A stretch of 38,764 nucleotides of DNA from an uncultured Clostridia bacterium (GTDB taxonomy: Bacteria > Bacillota > Clostridia > TANB77 > CAG-508): positions 1-38,764 of the forward strand of contig CAKPDN010000014.1 of assembly GCA_934149005.1 (NCBI GenBank), written 5' to 3'. Of the stretch, positions 1 to 8,266 are shown piece after piece. The notes beneath the pieces were generated by a model. The model saw only the letters and a list, made by a program, of their open reading frames with translations, made no database searches and was not told where the DNA came from. How positions within the stretch are numbered: position 1 is the first letter of the stretch; every line of letters starts with the position of its first letter. A program made the position numbers and the translations under genes.

Positions 1-203
1 GTGTCTGTTACACTAACTAATAATCTTATTATATTATTTTTATTTGAATATATTTCATATGTTATTTCTTTTATTGGCTCTTCTTTTTTTACAATTGCAA
101 TAATCGATTTTTTCATTGGTTTTATAAATATTACTAAAATAAAACACAAAACTATAAAAACACATAAAATTATTAATTTTCTTTTATTTTGTTTTATTTG
201 CAT
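1..203 (-). CDS. N-terminus of a membrane-anchored protein, runs off the left edge
   Basis: Reading down from an ATG at 203-201, 67 codons stay open to the window edge. The ATG is preceded by AAGGAGAA at a spacing of 7, a strong ribosome binding site. The peptide starts MQIKQNKRKLI, has one hydrophobic segment (about residues 9-27), then a charged stretch and a strand-rich ending (ITYEIYSN). This is the layout of a type II anchored extracytoplasmic protein. The family cannot be named from this much. The opposite-strand frame over the same bases is hydrophobic and has no ribosome binding site, so it is treated as its shadow. Confidence 0.7.
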   Translation of the reverse strand, partial: MQIKQNKRKLIILCVFIVLCFILVIFIKPMKKSIIAIVKKEEPIKEITYEIYSNKNNIIRLLVSVTD

Positions 204-350
204 TTATTTTTTCTCCTTATATTTTCATCATCTTTCTATTAATAGAATAACATTCCTCATAAAAAAATGCAATACTTTTGTCTGGTATTTTTTGAAACAT
301 TTTTGTGAGACAATAACTAATATTAATTGAAAAATATTGGAGGAATAACT

Positions 351-545
351 ATGTTCGAAATATCAAAATACAAAAAAAGTAATGTGAAAATTTCTATAAG
401 ATTGCCCGAAAATATGAATGATACATTAAAAAAAATTGCCAAAAAAGAAAATATGAGTTTTAATAATGTTATTGTTAGTTGCATCCAAAATTCATTAGAT
501 GAAATGGATTTAAAGAAATATAAAGATGTTGACGATTCTGAATAA
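351..545 (+). CDS. small ribbon-helix-helix DNA-binding protein
   Basis: This is a 64-aa protein. The start was chosen at the ATG at 351 because TTGGAGG lies 8 nt upstream; an in-frame ATG at 327 has no such site. Residues about 12-45 read as an Arc/CopG/HicB-type ribbon-helix-helix: a basic strand KISIRLPENM, then two helices around KKIAKKENMSFNNVIVSCI. Such proteins bind DNA as dimers, often as antitoxins or self-repressors. No toxin gene is next to it: a bidirectional terminator follows, and upstream is a divergent gene. It may repress its own promoter or the divergent one at 203. The fold assignment is by pattern only. Confidence 0.7.
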   Translation: MFEISKYKKSNVKISIRLPENMNDTLKKIAKKENMSFNNVIVSCIQNSLDEMDLKKYKDVDDSE

Positions 546-561
546 TAAGAGGTTAAAATTT

Positions 562-604
562 AAAAATAGAGAAAAGGTTACTGTAATCCTTTTCTCTATT
601 TTTT
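562..604. terminator. bidirectional intrinsic terminator
   Basis: AATAGAGAAAAGG pairs with CCTTTTCTCTATT around a short loop. T runs follow on both strands, so it can end the plus-strand ribbon-helix-helix gene and the minus-strand ATPase gene, which converge here. Confidence 0.85.
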
Positions 605-621
605 AACATTCTACAATAAAT

Positions 622-3345
622 TTATTCTTCACCATTAATTTTAAACAATTTAAATATCTCAACAATAGCAATAGGAGCAAAAACAAGACAAATAAGTTCA
701 ATAATATTTTCTACTGGTAAAATTGGTATACTGAATATTTCTCTTAATCCAGGTATTAACAAAATTACAAGCATTAAAATTGCTGATATTACAACTGCTC
801 CAATCAACTTAATATTATTAAATATTCCTGTTTTAAATATTGATTTTTTATTATTTCTTATATTAAATACATGAACTAATTCAGAAAATGCTAAAGTCAC
901 AAATGCCATCGTTTGCCCAACTTCTATTTTTGTTTCATCTAAAGATAATCCCTCTATTGATGTTTTAGTAGTTGCTAACCCTATCATAAATGCAGCTAAA
1001 GTTAATATTCCTATCATAATACCTTGATATACTATTCTCCAAGTCATTCCTTTTGTAAATACGCTTTTGCCTGGCTTTATAGGTTTTCTTTGCATTATAT
1101 CACTGTTTGCTGGGTCAAATGCTAGTGCTAATGCTGGTAATGAATCTGTTACTAGGTTAATCCACAAAATGTGTATTGGTAACAATATTTCCAGACTGTT
1201 AATATTTTCTATTCCAAACCATTTACTAAATAATGGTGTTAATAATGTTGCAAAAAATAAAACAACTATTTCTCCAATATTACTTGATAATAAAAATTGT
1301 ATTACTTTTAAAATATTATCATATATTCTTCTTCCTTCTTCTACTGCTGAAACAACAGTTGCAAAATTATCATCTGTTAGAATTACATCCGCCGCTTCTT
1401 TTGCTACATCTGTTCCAACAACTCCCATAGCACATCCTATATCCGCTTTTTTTAGTGCTGGACTATCATTTACTCCATCTCCTGTCATTGCTACAATTTC
1501 TCCGTTTTTTTGCCATGCTTTAACAATTCTAACTTTATGTTCTGGAGATACTCTAGCATAAACTGAATATTGTCTAACATTTTTTTCTAACTCTTCATCA
1601 CTCATTTGCTCTAATTCCGCACCTGTTATAGCTTCATCATCATTTTCTAGTATTCCTAATTTCTTGGCAATAGCTGTTGCTGTAATTTTATGATCTCCTG
1701 TAATCATTACAACTTTTATTCCCGCTGTTTTACATTCCCCTACAGCCTTTTTAGCTTCTTCTCTTGGTGGATCAATCATTCCTACCATTCCTATAAATAT
1801 TAAATCATTTTCTATTGTCAACATTTCTTCTCTTGATGGTATATGGTCAATTTCTTTATATGCACATCCCAATACTCTTAGTGCTTCTTTTGCCATTTCT
1901 TCATTTTTTTCTCTTATTTTATTTATATATTTTTCTATATCTTCATTTATTTCATTATTAATTTCGTATGCTGTACATCTCTTTAATAATTCATCAATTC
2001 CACCTTTTGTATAAATTATATATTTTTCATCTACTTTGTTTACAGTTGTCATCAACTTTCTATCTGAATCAAATGGTAATTCTTGAACTCTAGGTGTTCT
2101 ATCATAAATACTTGGATCAAAATTCAAATTAAATGCCATATCTACTAATGCTGTTTCTGTTGGGTCCCCAGTTAAATTTCCATCTTTTGATATTTTTGTA
2201 TCATTACATAACATATTTGCATATACAAGTTTTTCTAATTCATCATCAATTTCATCTTCTTGTATATTATCTAAATCTCTTATTGCATCATTCCAAAATA
2301 CCTTTTCTACTGTCATTTTATTTTGTGTTAATGTTCCTGTTTTATCTGAACATATTACTGTGCTACTTCCCAATGTTTCTACAGCTGGCAACCTTTTTAC
2401 AATTGCATTTTTCTTTACCATTTTTTGTACTCCAATTGCTAAAACTATTGTAGATACTGCAACCAATCCTTCTGGAATTGCCGCTACTGCTAAAGATACT
2501 GCTGTCATAAACATATGAATTGTTTCTTTTCCCTGTAACAACCCAATTACAAATATCAATATACAAATTACAATTGCAACTATTCCTAATGTTTTACCTA
2601 ATTTATTTAATTTTTGTTGTAATGGCGTTTCTTGTTTTTCAGTAGTACTTATCATACCAGCTATTTTACCAACTTCTGTTGTCATTCCTGTTTCTACAAC
2701 AATTCCTTTTCCTCTTCCATATGTTACCAAACTTGATGAAAATAACATATTTTTTCTATCACCAATACCAATTTCTGTATCTTCTATTACTTCTGATGTT
2801 TTTTCAACTGGTACAGATTCTCCTGTTAATGAACTTTCTTGTACTTTTAAATTTGCTTCTTCTATAATTCTTAAATCTGCTGGTATGTAATCACCTGTAT
2901 CTAAGACCACAATATCTCCTATTACTAATTCCCTTGCCGGTATTACTTGCAAATGTCCATTTCTTATAACTTTAGCAGCATGATCACTTAATTTCTGTAA
3001 AGCCTCCAAAGATTTTTCAGCTTTACTTTCTTGAGCTACTCCTATAATAGCATTTATAATAACTACTATCATAATAATTATTGTATCTGTTATTCCATCA
3101 CCTTCACTTACTCCAACAATTCCAGATACTATTGCAGCTATTATTAATACTATTATTGAAAAATCTTTAAATTGATCTATAAATCTTTGTAATAAGCTTT
3201 TCTTTTTTCCTGCCTGTAATTCATTATAACCTTTTTGTTGTATAATTTCTGCTACTTGTTGTTCAGTTAAACCTTCTTCAACATTTGTTTTTAATTCTTT
3301 TTCAATTTCTTTAACATTTTTGTTAAACCAATTTTTATTTTCCAT
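622..3345 (-). CDS. P-type Ca2+-transporting ATPase (SERCA/PMCA-like, type II)
   Basis: This 907-aa integral membrane pump exports Ca2+ at the cost of ATP. Visible in order: an N-terminal cation-ATPase region; the TGES actuator loop (about 174-177); PEGL in M4 (about 291-294); the phosphorylation motif DKTGTLT with Asp about 334; MTGDGVND in the P domain; and M5-M6 motifs SSNIGE and NLVTDSLPA. M8 has an FSEL motif. The Asn and Glu in M5, Thr-Asp in M6 and Glu in M8 match the two Ca2+ sites of SERCA-type pumps, so two-site transport is likely (inference). The length is normal. The start has AGGAAG upstream. It is monocistronic, between a terminator at 562-604 and a long upstream gap. A Na+ or K+ pump of the same family is less likely. 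Confidence 0.93.
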   Translation of the reverse strand: MENKNWFNKNVKEIEKELKTNVEEGLTEQQVAEIIQQKGYNELQAGKKKSLLQRFIDQFKDFSIIVLIIAAIVSGIVGVSEGDGITDTIIIMIVVIINAIIGVAQESKAEKSLEALQKLSDHAAKVIRNGHLQVIPARELVIGDIVVLDTGDYIPADLRIIEEANLKVQESSLTGESVPVEKTSEVIEDTEIGIGDRKNMLFSSSLVTYGRGKGIVVETGMTTEVGKIAGMISTTEKQETPLQQKLNKLGKTLGIVAIVICILIFVIGLLQGKETIHMFMTAVSLAVAAIPEGLVAVSTIVLAIGVQKMVKKNAIVKRLPAVETLGSSTVICSDKTGTLTQNKMTVEKVFWNDAIRDLDNIQEDEIDDELEKLVYANMLCNDTKISKDGNLTGDPTETALVDMAFNLNFDPSIYDRTPRVQELPFDSDRKLMTTVNKVDEKYIIYTKGGIDELLKRCTAYEINNEINEDIEKYINKIREKNEEMAKEALRVLGCAYKEIDHIPSREEMLTIENDLIFIGMVGMIDPPREEAKKAVGECKTAGIKVVMITGDHKITATAIAKKLGILENDDEAITGAELEQMSDEELEKNVRQYSVYARVSPEHKVRIVKAWQKNGEIVAMTGDGVNDSPALKKADIGCAMGVVGTDVAKEAADVILTDDNFATVVSAVEEGRRIYDNILKVIQFLLSSNIGEIVVLFFATLLTPLFSKWFGIENINSLEILLPIHILWINLVTDSLPALALAFDPANSDIMQRKPIKPGKSVFTKGMTWRIVYQGIMIGILTLAAFMIGLATTKTSIEGLSLDETKIEVGQTMAFVTLAFSELVHVFNIRNNKKSIFKTGIFNNIKLIGAVVISAILMLVILLIPGLREIFSIPILPVENIIELICLVFAPIAIVEIFKLFKINGEE

Positions 3346-3484
3346 ATTTTCTTCCTTTCACTCTGTTTTGTTCCGTTCATCATCATTTGATTTTTTTTCA
3401 AAAATTCAGATGTCAAATTTTAAATACTATTAATATTTTTTACTGAATTATATTTACCTATACAATTTTTGATATTAAATTAAA

Positions 3485-3543
3485 TGAGACTTTTAAAAGA
3501 AACCTTATTTGCTTTTGCAATTAAATTTCTTTTAAAAGTCTCA
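3485..3543 (-). terminator. long-stem intrinsic terminator downstream of tRNA-Glu
   Basis: TGAGACTTTTAAAAGAAA pairs perfectly with TTTCTTTTAAAAGTCTCA (18 bp) around a 23-nt loop. A T-rich tract follows in the minus direction. It ends the transcript that leaves tRNA-Glu and insulates the ATPase gene. The rest of the gap 3346-3645 shows small hairpins but no gene. Confidence 0.75.
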
Positions 3544-3645
3544 CTTACTTAGAAGTTCTAAGCTTACTAACCAGATAGGTTTTAACTATCGCGACTGTTG
3601 ATTAGCAAATTAAAGCTACTCCCTTTTAAATATTAAATTTTGTTT

Positions 3646-3720
3646 TGGTGACCCCTACGGGAATCGAACCCATGATTCCACCTTGAGAGGGTGGCGTCTT
3701 AACCGCTTGACCAAGGGGCC
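3646..3720 (-). tRNA. tRNA-Glu(CTC)
   Basis: The cloverleaf folds completely: acceptor GGCCCCT/AGGGGTC, D arm GTCA...AGAC, anticodon stem CCACC/GGTGG with loop CTCTCAA, T arm ATGGG/CCCGT with loop TTCGATT, and an encoded CCA. The anticodon CTC reads GAG. It lies 37 nt downstream of mrnC and is probably co-transcribed with it. A CTC-Glu tRNA is a minor isoacceptor; a TTC one is expected elsewhere in the genome. Confidence 0.95.
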
Positions 3721-3757
3721 TTAATCAACTGAAATATTTATATCATTTTTTCTTAAT

Positions 3758-4156
3758 TTAGTCAAGCGATTTTTTTAATATTTCCTTTAACCTATCATTT
3801 TGTTTTGTCAAATATAAGTATCCTATTAATGCTTCAAAAGCCGTTGCATACATATAATCTTGGACATTTGCATTTTTGGGTAAATGATGATTTTCTGCAT
3901 TTCTACCTCTTCTTACAATATCCTTTTCTTTTTCTGTAAGTTCTTCATATATGTTATTCAAAGTTTTTGCTTGTGCTTGTGCTTTAACATGTTTTATGGC
4001 TTCTATATGTAATGAATGTGGTTTTAGTTTTGTTTCATTTACTAGCTTTGTTCTTACATATAATTCATAAACACAATCTCCTACATATGCCCATGTTAAT
4101 GGTGGCATTAAATTCACTTCTTGTTCTTCTTTTTTTAGTTCTATAAAATCATTCAT
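3758..4156 (-). CDS. mrnC: Mini-ribonuclease III (23S rRNA maturation)
   Basis: This 132-aa protein is one RNase III catalytic domain without a dsRNA-binding domain, the size of Mini-III. Motifs are AYVGDCVYELYVR near residue 23 (catalytic Asp) and ATAFEALIGYLYL near residue 105 (catalytic Glu), with RRGRNAENHHLPKNA between. In Bacillus the enzyme trims the ends of 23S precursor rRNA in assembling 50S particles. The ATG at 4156 was chosen because GGAG lies just upstream. A TTG six codons earlier overlaps the rbgA stop but has no ribosome binding site. It follows rbgA by 14 nt, so two 50S-maturation genes share one transcript. Confidence 0.93.
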   Translation of the reverse strand: MNDFIELKKEEQEVNLMPPLTWAYVGDCVYELYVRTKLVNETKLKPHSLHIEAIKHVKAQAQAKTLNNIYEELTEKEKDIVRRGRNAENHHLPKNANVQDYMYATAFEALIGYLYLTKQNDRLKEILKKSLD

Positions 4157-4170
4157 TTTTTCTCCATTTC

Positions 4171-5085
4171 TCAAAGAGGACTCTCAATTGTTATTTTTCC
4201 TAATTTTCCATTTTTAAACTCATCTAATATTGTTCTTGCTGTTTTTTCTTCATCTATTCTTCCTCCAGACATTAGGCATCCTCTTTTTTTGCCTATTTCA
4301 AGCATTATTTCATATATATTATTATTTTCCGGTTGTTCTTGTGCAAGAATTTCTTCTATGTATTTTTCATCTAATTTATATCTTTCACATAAATTTTTTC
4401 TATAATTATTTAGTAAAAATTTTGTTAATTCATATGCAATTTCTAATTTATCTAAAATCTCCTCTTTTATTGTTCCTGTAAAACATAAATTTAATGCAAC
4501 TTCTTGACTTTCAAACTTTGGCCATAATACACCTGGTGTATCTAGTAATTCTATTTTTTCATTTATTCTAATCCATTGTTTTTGCTTTGTTATGCCTGGT
4601 TTATTTCCTACACCTGCTGTTGACTTTTTTGCAATTCTGTTTATAAATGATGATTTTCCTACATTTGGTATTCCTAGTATCATTGCTCTTATTTTTCTTC
4701 CTGTTCTTCCTTTTTCTGCTTGTACGTTTAAGTCTTCTTGCATAATTTTTTCTATTTTTCTAATGCATTCTTCTATTCCTCTTCCTGAATTAGAATCTGT
4801 TAAAACAGCTGTTATTCCTTTTTTATTAAAATATTCTATCCATAATTTATTTTGTTTATCATCTGCTAAATCGCATTTATTTAAAACAATTATTTTCTTT
4901 TTGTTTTTTGTTATTTCTGCTATATTGGGATTTTGGCTAGATATTGGTATTCGTGCATCTAATAGTTCTATTACTATGTCTATCAATTTTAAATCTTGTA
5001 TTATCTGTTTTTTAGTTTTTGCCATATGTCCTGGATACCAGTTAAGGTTCATTTTGTGATAACTATTTTCTTGTTCTTTCTCCAT
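4171..5085 (-). CDS. rbgA: ribosome biogenesis GTPase RbgA (YlqF)
   Basis: This 304-aa protein is a circularly permuted GTPase with motif order G4-G5-G1-G2-G3. NKCDLAD comes first (about residue 68), then the P loop GIPNVGKSSF (about 138), then DTPGVLWP (about 182). The N-terminal NWYPGHMAKTKK is the family signature. RbgA acts late in 50S subunit assembly. The length is slightly above the roughly 280 aa usual in Bacillus, partly because of an 11-residue N-terminal extension. The start is supported by AAAGGAGTG. It forms an operon with mrnC, which begins 14 nt after its stop. Confidence 0.96.
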   Translation of the reverse strand: MEKEQENSYHKMNLNWYPGHMAKTKKQIIQDLKLIDIVIELLDARIPISSQNPNIAEITKNKKKIIVLNKCDLADDKQNKLWIEYFNKKGITAVLTDSNSGRGIEECIRKIEKIMQEDLNVQAEKGRTGRKIRAMILGIPNVGKSSFINRIAKKSTAGVGNKPGITKQKQWIRINEKIELLDTPGVLWPKFESQEVALNLCFTGTIKEEILDKLEIAYELTKFLLNNYRKNLCERYKLDEKYIEEILAQEQPENNNIYEIMLEIGKKRGCLMSGGRIDEEKTARTILDEFKNGKLGKITIESPL

Positions 5086-5114
5086 CTATATTCACTCCTT
5101 TATTTACTTTTTTA

Positions 5115-5628
5115 TTATTTCTTTGCTCTTACAAATAGAAAAAATGGTCTATCATATTGATTAATATATTTAGGGTTATTCTTAATTGCATATTCTGAAG
5201 GTAAGGGTTCTAATATCTTATCTATTACAAATCCATTTTCTATAAGTGTGTTTATAATTTCTTCAAAATTTCTATGATATTTTATTACGTTTTCTCCAAA
5301 CCACTCTTTAATTCTCTCTCCGAGGTCTATTATAATCAGAAAATATACCAAAATATTTATTATCAATAACAGTATGTCCTTTTTTTACATTATCAGTAAA
5401 TTTAATACATGTTGTAAATGGATGTTCTTGTGAAAAAACTAAATATCCATCTTTATTCATAGGTATCTCTATCAAATCATTTGCATTTTTATCTTTTTGC
5501 TCATTTCGTAATTCTTCATATTGATTAAAAAATTTTTCATCATCATAAATACTATCTATATTTTCTATTACTGATATAAACCTAATATTCAAAGCTGATG
5601 CTACATTCCACTTTAATATTTTAATCAC
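5115..5628 (-). pseudogene. decayed class I SAM-dependent methyltransferase gene
   Basis: Two overlapping frames make up one broken gene. The first (5308-5628) carries a typical methyltransferase N-terminus, DDEKFFNQYEELRN and NANDLIEIP. It jumps directly to GYLVFSQEHPFTTC, which normally follows the Rossmann fold. About 100 residues, including the SAM-binding GxGxG region, are missing. The second frame (5115-5366) gives the C-terminus, VIKYHRNFEEIINTLIENGF to the end. The reading moves between frames near 5315-5335 (one-base shift). The gene overlaps the stop of the upstream pyrophosphatase gene by 4 nt, so it was once the third gene of that operon. A functional product is very unlikely. Confidence 0.75.
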
Positions 5629-6230
5629 TCCTTAATACTATTAGCTATAAATTCTACAATATCACTTTCATCTTCATGTAGTAAAGCTTTATCTTCTTCA
5701 GTTATTTCTGTAAAATATTTATTTAACTTTTTATTTATAGAAATTGTATTTAATGGATAACCTGGATTTATTTTATTTGAAGGTTTTTCTACCATATAGA
5801 AATCTTCATTACTCCATGTATATGTACTTTCTTTTCCATTATTTATAACAGTCATTCCATATACCCATCTACAAGTTAATTTCCCATCAATTCCATATAA
5901 TTTAACAAGATTGGTATAATGTTCTATCATTTCATCATCATTAAGTCTTTTTCCATTTACTCTTCTAACATACATTCCTGGCTGTTTTTCTTCTGGAACA
6001 TTTTCTAAATATAAGTTATCATCCATTGCAAATACTGGAATATTCACAACATTTGAATATGCTTTAGCTTTTATAATAGCATTTTCTATTGCATCTTTAC
6101 CATTTTCTTCTACTTCTATCTCAGCATCAATATCTTTTAAAGTTATTACTTCTATTCCTTTTTCTTGTAATCCTTTTGAAAATCTTTTTGCCTTAGTTTC
6201 ATTTCCTGTTGCAAATAATACTTTTTTCAT
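5625..6230 (-). CDS. Ham1/RdgB-like non-canonical NTP pyrophosphatase
   Basis: The 201-aa protein begins KKVLFATGNETKAKR, the substrate-binding signature of the Ham1/ITPA fold, and has FAMDDNLYLE at about 67-76 where RdgB has FADDSGL. Such enzymes hydrolyse dITP, XTP and similar damaged nucleotides to monophosphates. The family match is clear at the N-terminus, but the centre diverges from RdgB, so this is probably a paralogue with another preference. The ribosome binding site AAAGGGA lies inside the end of the preceding gene, 4 nt away. The pair with the uracil-DNA-glycosylase-like gene suggests nucleotide-pool and DNA hygiene (inference). Confidence 0.85.
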   Translation of the reverse strand: MKKVLFATGNETKAKRFSKGLQEKGIEVITLKDIDAEIEVEENGKDAIENAIIKAKAYSNVVNIPVFAMDDNLYLENVPEEKQPGMYVRRVNGKRLNDDEMIEHYTNLVKLYGIDGKLTCRWVYGMTVINNGKESTYTWSNEDFYMVEKPSNKINPGYPLNTISINKKLNKYFTEITEEDKALLHEDESDIVEFIANSIKE

Positions 6231-6234
6231 TTTA

Positions 6235-6921
6235 TCATTCCCTTTCTATATTTTTTATTATCCACTTTATATCTTCTATTGATTTATCTATATTAAATAT
6301 TCCATTACCTACTGGATAGTAAACTGGAAATACTTTATATATATTATCTTTTGTTTTCAAATCATGACTTATTTTTCTGTTTTCAGATACTGATATTTTT
6401 TTATTTAATATAATAGAACTCACTTGATTTCCAAATGTAATTATTACTTTAGGTTTTATTATATCTATTTCTTCTAGTAATAAATCTAAATATTGCTTTA
6501 GTACATCATCATTTAAAGGTCTAGCATCTACTTGTGTACATTTTCCTAAATTAGTAATGAAGATTTTATTATCTTCTATTTCATTATACACATAGTCACA
6601 AAAATCATAATCCCAATCTTTAGGTTTCTTTTCTAAAATTTTAATATATGTATCATCACTTAATAAATCAACTTTATTAAATAATTTCCAAATGTTTTTT
6701 GTTCCAAGCCAAGGTGATTTTCTACCTTTCCAAGATTTATCACTTGCTATATTTCTACCAGTTGGATTCATAAACACAAAACAAATATCTGGATTATCTT
6801 CACATCCCCCATTATAGATTGAGTCTAATTCTTTTGCACCATATTTTTTTTGCAATCTATCATATTCTTCTTTTAAATCTTCTATTTTTCTAACTTTGTT
6901 TTTTCCTTTTATTATATTCAT
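6235..6921 (-). CDS. uracil-DNA glycosylase superfamily protein
   Basis: This 228-aa protein has the order of motifs of the UDG fold: FVFMNPTGRN (about 49-58) for the water-activating loop, ITNLGKCTQ for the central strand, IIKPKVIITFGNQ, and the C-terminal FPVYYPVGNG, where classical enzymes have a His-containing HPS loop. The four cysteines of the family 4 Fe-S enzymes are not arranged in the usual way, so it is not a standard family 4 member. It may remove uracil or a related base, or act on a free nucleotide. The start has GGAG 10 nt upstream. It is the first gene of the operon with the pyrophosphatase. Confidence 0.8.
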   Translation of the reverse strand: MNIIKGKNKVRKIEDLKEEYDRLQKKYGAKELDSIYNGGCEDNPDICFVFMNPTGRNIASDKSWKGRKSPWLGTKNIWKLFNKVDLLSDDTYIKILEKKPKDWDYDFCDYVYNEIEDNKIFITNLGKCTQVDARPLNDDVLKQYLDLLLEEIDIIKPKVIITFGNQVSSIILNKKISVSENRKISHDLKTKDNIYKVFPVYYPVGNGIFNIDKSIEDIKWIIKNIERE

Positions 6922-6966
6922 ATTTAAAACTCCACTTATTTTATTAAATTACGAAAATTAAAATTT

Positions 6967-7119
6967 TTAAAAAATGTTGATTTTCCAATACTTTCTGAAA
7001 GTGTTTAGATAATTCGTACTATACCATGAAAAACTGGCTTTTGCAAAACCTTTTTCTGTATTATTCTCTTTATTTTTTTTATTTTCTGCTCTCATTTTCC
7101 TTTTTTGATACATATCCAT
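6967..7119 (-). CDS. 50-aa basic protein of unknown function
   Basis: An ATG at 7119 follows AAGGAAGTGAGCTAA, a good ribosome binding site, and opens 50 codons. The peptide begins MDMYQKRKMRAENKKNKENN and is strongly basic and Asn-rich, then becomes aromatic (FSWYSTNYL). No family is recognised. It may be the truncated remainder of a longer gene, because a fragment without a start lies just upstream (7137-7229). Confidence 0.45.
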   Translation of the reverse strand: MDMYQKRKMRAENKKNKENNTEKGFAKASFSWYSTNYLNTFRKYWKINIF

Positions 7120-7136
7120 TTAGCTCACTTCCTTTT

Positions 7137-7229
7137 TTATTCTAATTTTTTTACCGTAATATTCGACATTTTATTCAAACATTTAATTGCTTTATCATAT
7201 TCCTCATCTTGCTCTTTTTCATACTCTTG
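7137..7229 (-). pseudogene. 30-codon coding remnant
   Basis: Between in-frame stops lies QEYEKEQDEEYDKAIKCLNK followed by MSNITVKKLE. This is an acidic, helix-like composition typical of real protein, not of random AT-rich frames. No start codon with a ribosome binding site precedes it. It ends just before the ribosome binding site of the 50-aa gene, so the two may derive from one small operon. The parent family is not recognised. Confidence 0.35.
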
Positions 7230-7258
7230 TTATATTTAGTTATCAAATATTTTTTAGT

Positions 7259-7738
7259 CTACATTGTTCTATAATTATTTTTATCAGCTCTATCATCTAG
7301 TTTTCTATCAAATTGTTCATTTTGATAAAACCAATCTGTTTTTTCATCTTTTGGATTATTTTTTCTGTTTTTATCTAATAATAAGTCTATCAATACTGTC
7401 AATGGTATTATTATACCTAACATAGAAAAAATTAATTGTGTATTTTGTGCTAAAGTTAAAGTTTCATTGTTTGCCATAATATTTAATTTCATTGTTATAT
7501 CTCCACCAAAATATATTGCATGTAACGTAAGATATAATAAAGCACCTACTAATTTCCTTTTTGTTACTAAAACTATACATAGCAAAGTTGCAAATAAAAT
7601 CACAATTTCAAAAGTTTCATTCATAGGTACCATTCCCATAAAATCTTTACCTATCTGTGACATTATTGTAACTGCTATTCTTACTACCCAAAATATTATC
7701 ATAAACATTACTAATAAATATGTTGAAAGTTTTTTCAT
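7259..7738 (-). CDS. small integral membrane protein, four predicted TM segments
   Basis: This 159-aa protein has hydrophobic stretches at about 6-28, 44-62, 65-80 and 102-122. A soluble, charged C-terminal tail follows (KNRKNNPKDEKTDWFYQNEQ onward). The ribosome binding site GAAGGGA precedes the ATG. No enzyme motif is visible and the function is unknown. It is separated from the DUF1292 gene by about 110 nt with a weak terminator, so it probably has its own promoter. Confidence 0.75.
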   Translation of the reverse strand: MKKLSTYLLVMFMIIFWVVRIAVTIMSQIGKDFMGMVPMNETFEIVILFATLLCIVLVTKRKLVGALLYLTLHAIYFGGDITMKLNIMANNETLTLAQNTQLIFSMLGIIIPLTVLIDLLLDKNRKNNPKDEKTDWFYQNEQFDRKLDDRADKNNYRTM

Positions 7739-7805
7739 TTTAATATCATTCCCTTCTAATTTATTTATATCATAGTAAGTTCAAAGAACATTCCTATAAT
7801 ATAAA

Positions 7806-7830
7806 AATAGAGACGAATTTTATCCGCCCC
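7806..7830 (-). terminator. possible terminator after the DUF1292 gene
   Basis: On the minus strand GGCGGAT pairs with ATTCGTC around AAA (two G-U pairs). TCTATTTTTAT follows. The stem is short, so this is tentative. Confidence 0.4.
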
Positions 7831-7849
7831 TTCTCCACTATTATTTTAA

Positions 7850-8158
7850 TTAATCTACAAAATCAAAGTCATCTTTAAATTTTTCTTTGAATATTTCAAA
7901 TACTTTATTTAATGTATCTTCATCATCTACACTTACATATGATTCTTCTTCTGATTCTTCATCATCATTATCTTCTACTTTTAATATTACTACTTCTCCT
8001 TCATCTTCTTCTCCTTCTTCTGTTACTGGTAATAATACTACATATTCTTCATCATCTAGTTCTACTAAATCTAAAAATTCAAATTTTACTTCGTTCCCAT
8101 CTTCATCATTTAATATTACTATATTATCTAATTCTTCTCCTTCAAAATTTTCATCCAT
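7850..8158 (-). CDS. acidic DUF1292 family protein (YrzB-like)
   Basis: This 102-aa, extremely acidic protein has the DUF1292 pattern: IVILNDEDGNEVKFEFLDLV, then EEYVVLLPV, then an acidic stretch and a C-terminal helix (NKVFEIFKEKFKD). The ATG at 8158 was chosen because GGAG lies 11 nt upstream; the earlier ATG at 8179 has none. The biochemical role of the family is not established. The order ireB-ruvX-DUF1292 on one strand is a conserved Firmicute arrangement and supports the assignment. Confidence 0.9.
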   Translation of the reverse strand: MDENFEGEELDNIVILNDEDGNEVKFEFLDLVELDDEEYVVLLPVTEEGEEDEGEVVILKVEDNDDEESEEESYVSVDDEDTLNKVFEIFKEKFKDDFDFVD

Positions 8159-8266
8159 TATTAAAATTTCTCCTTTCATTTTTTATATTTTATACTTTTA
8201 AAATATTATAAATATAATATCTTATTTTTTTAAATTTTGCAACTTTTTTTGTAAAAAACTATAATT

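Noticed and set aside
1..330. Plus-strand hydrophobic frame of 109 codons at the left edge
   Set aside because: It has no ribosome binding site and the composition of an antisense AT-rich frame. The minus-strand frame from 203 has a strong ribosome binding site and a normal anchored-protein start.
2133..2867. Leu/Phe-rich plus-strand frames inside the ATPase gene
   Set aside because: They are antisense shadows of a well-supported P-type ATPase, with no start signals.
3545..3605. Hairpin GATAG-GTTTTAA-CTATC that looks like a Lys(TTT) anticodon arm
   Set aside because: No matching acceptor, D or T arm is found around it, and there is no TTCRA T loop at the right distance.
7887..8211. Two plus-strand frames rich in Ser or Leu over the DUF1292 gene
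   Set aside because: They are antisense images of a Glu/Asp-rich gene and have no ribosome binding site.
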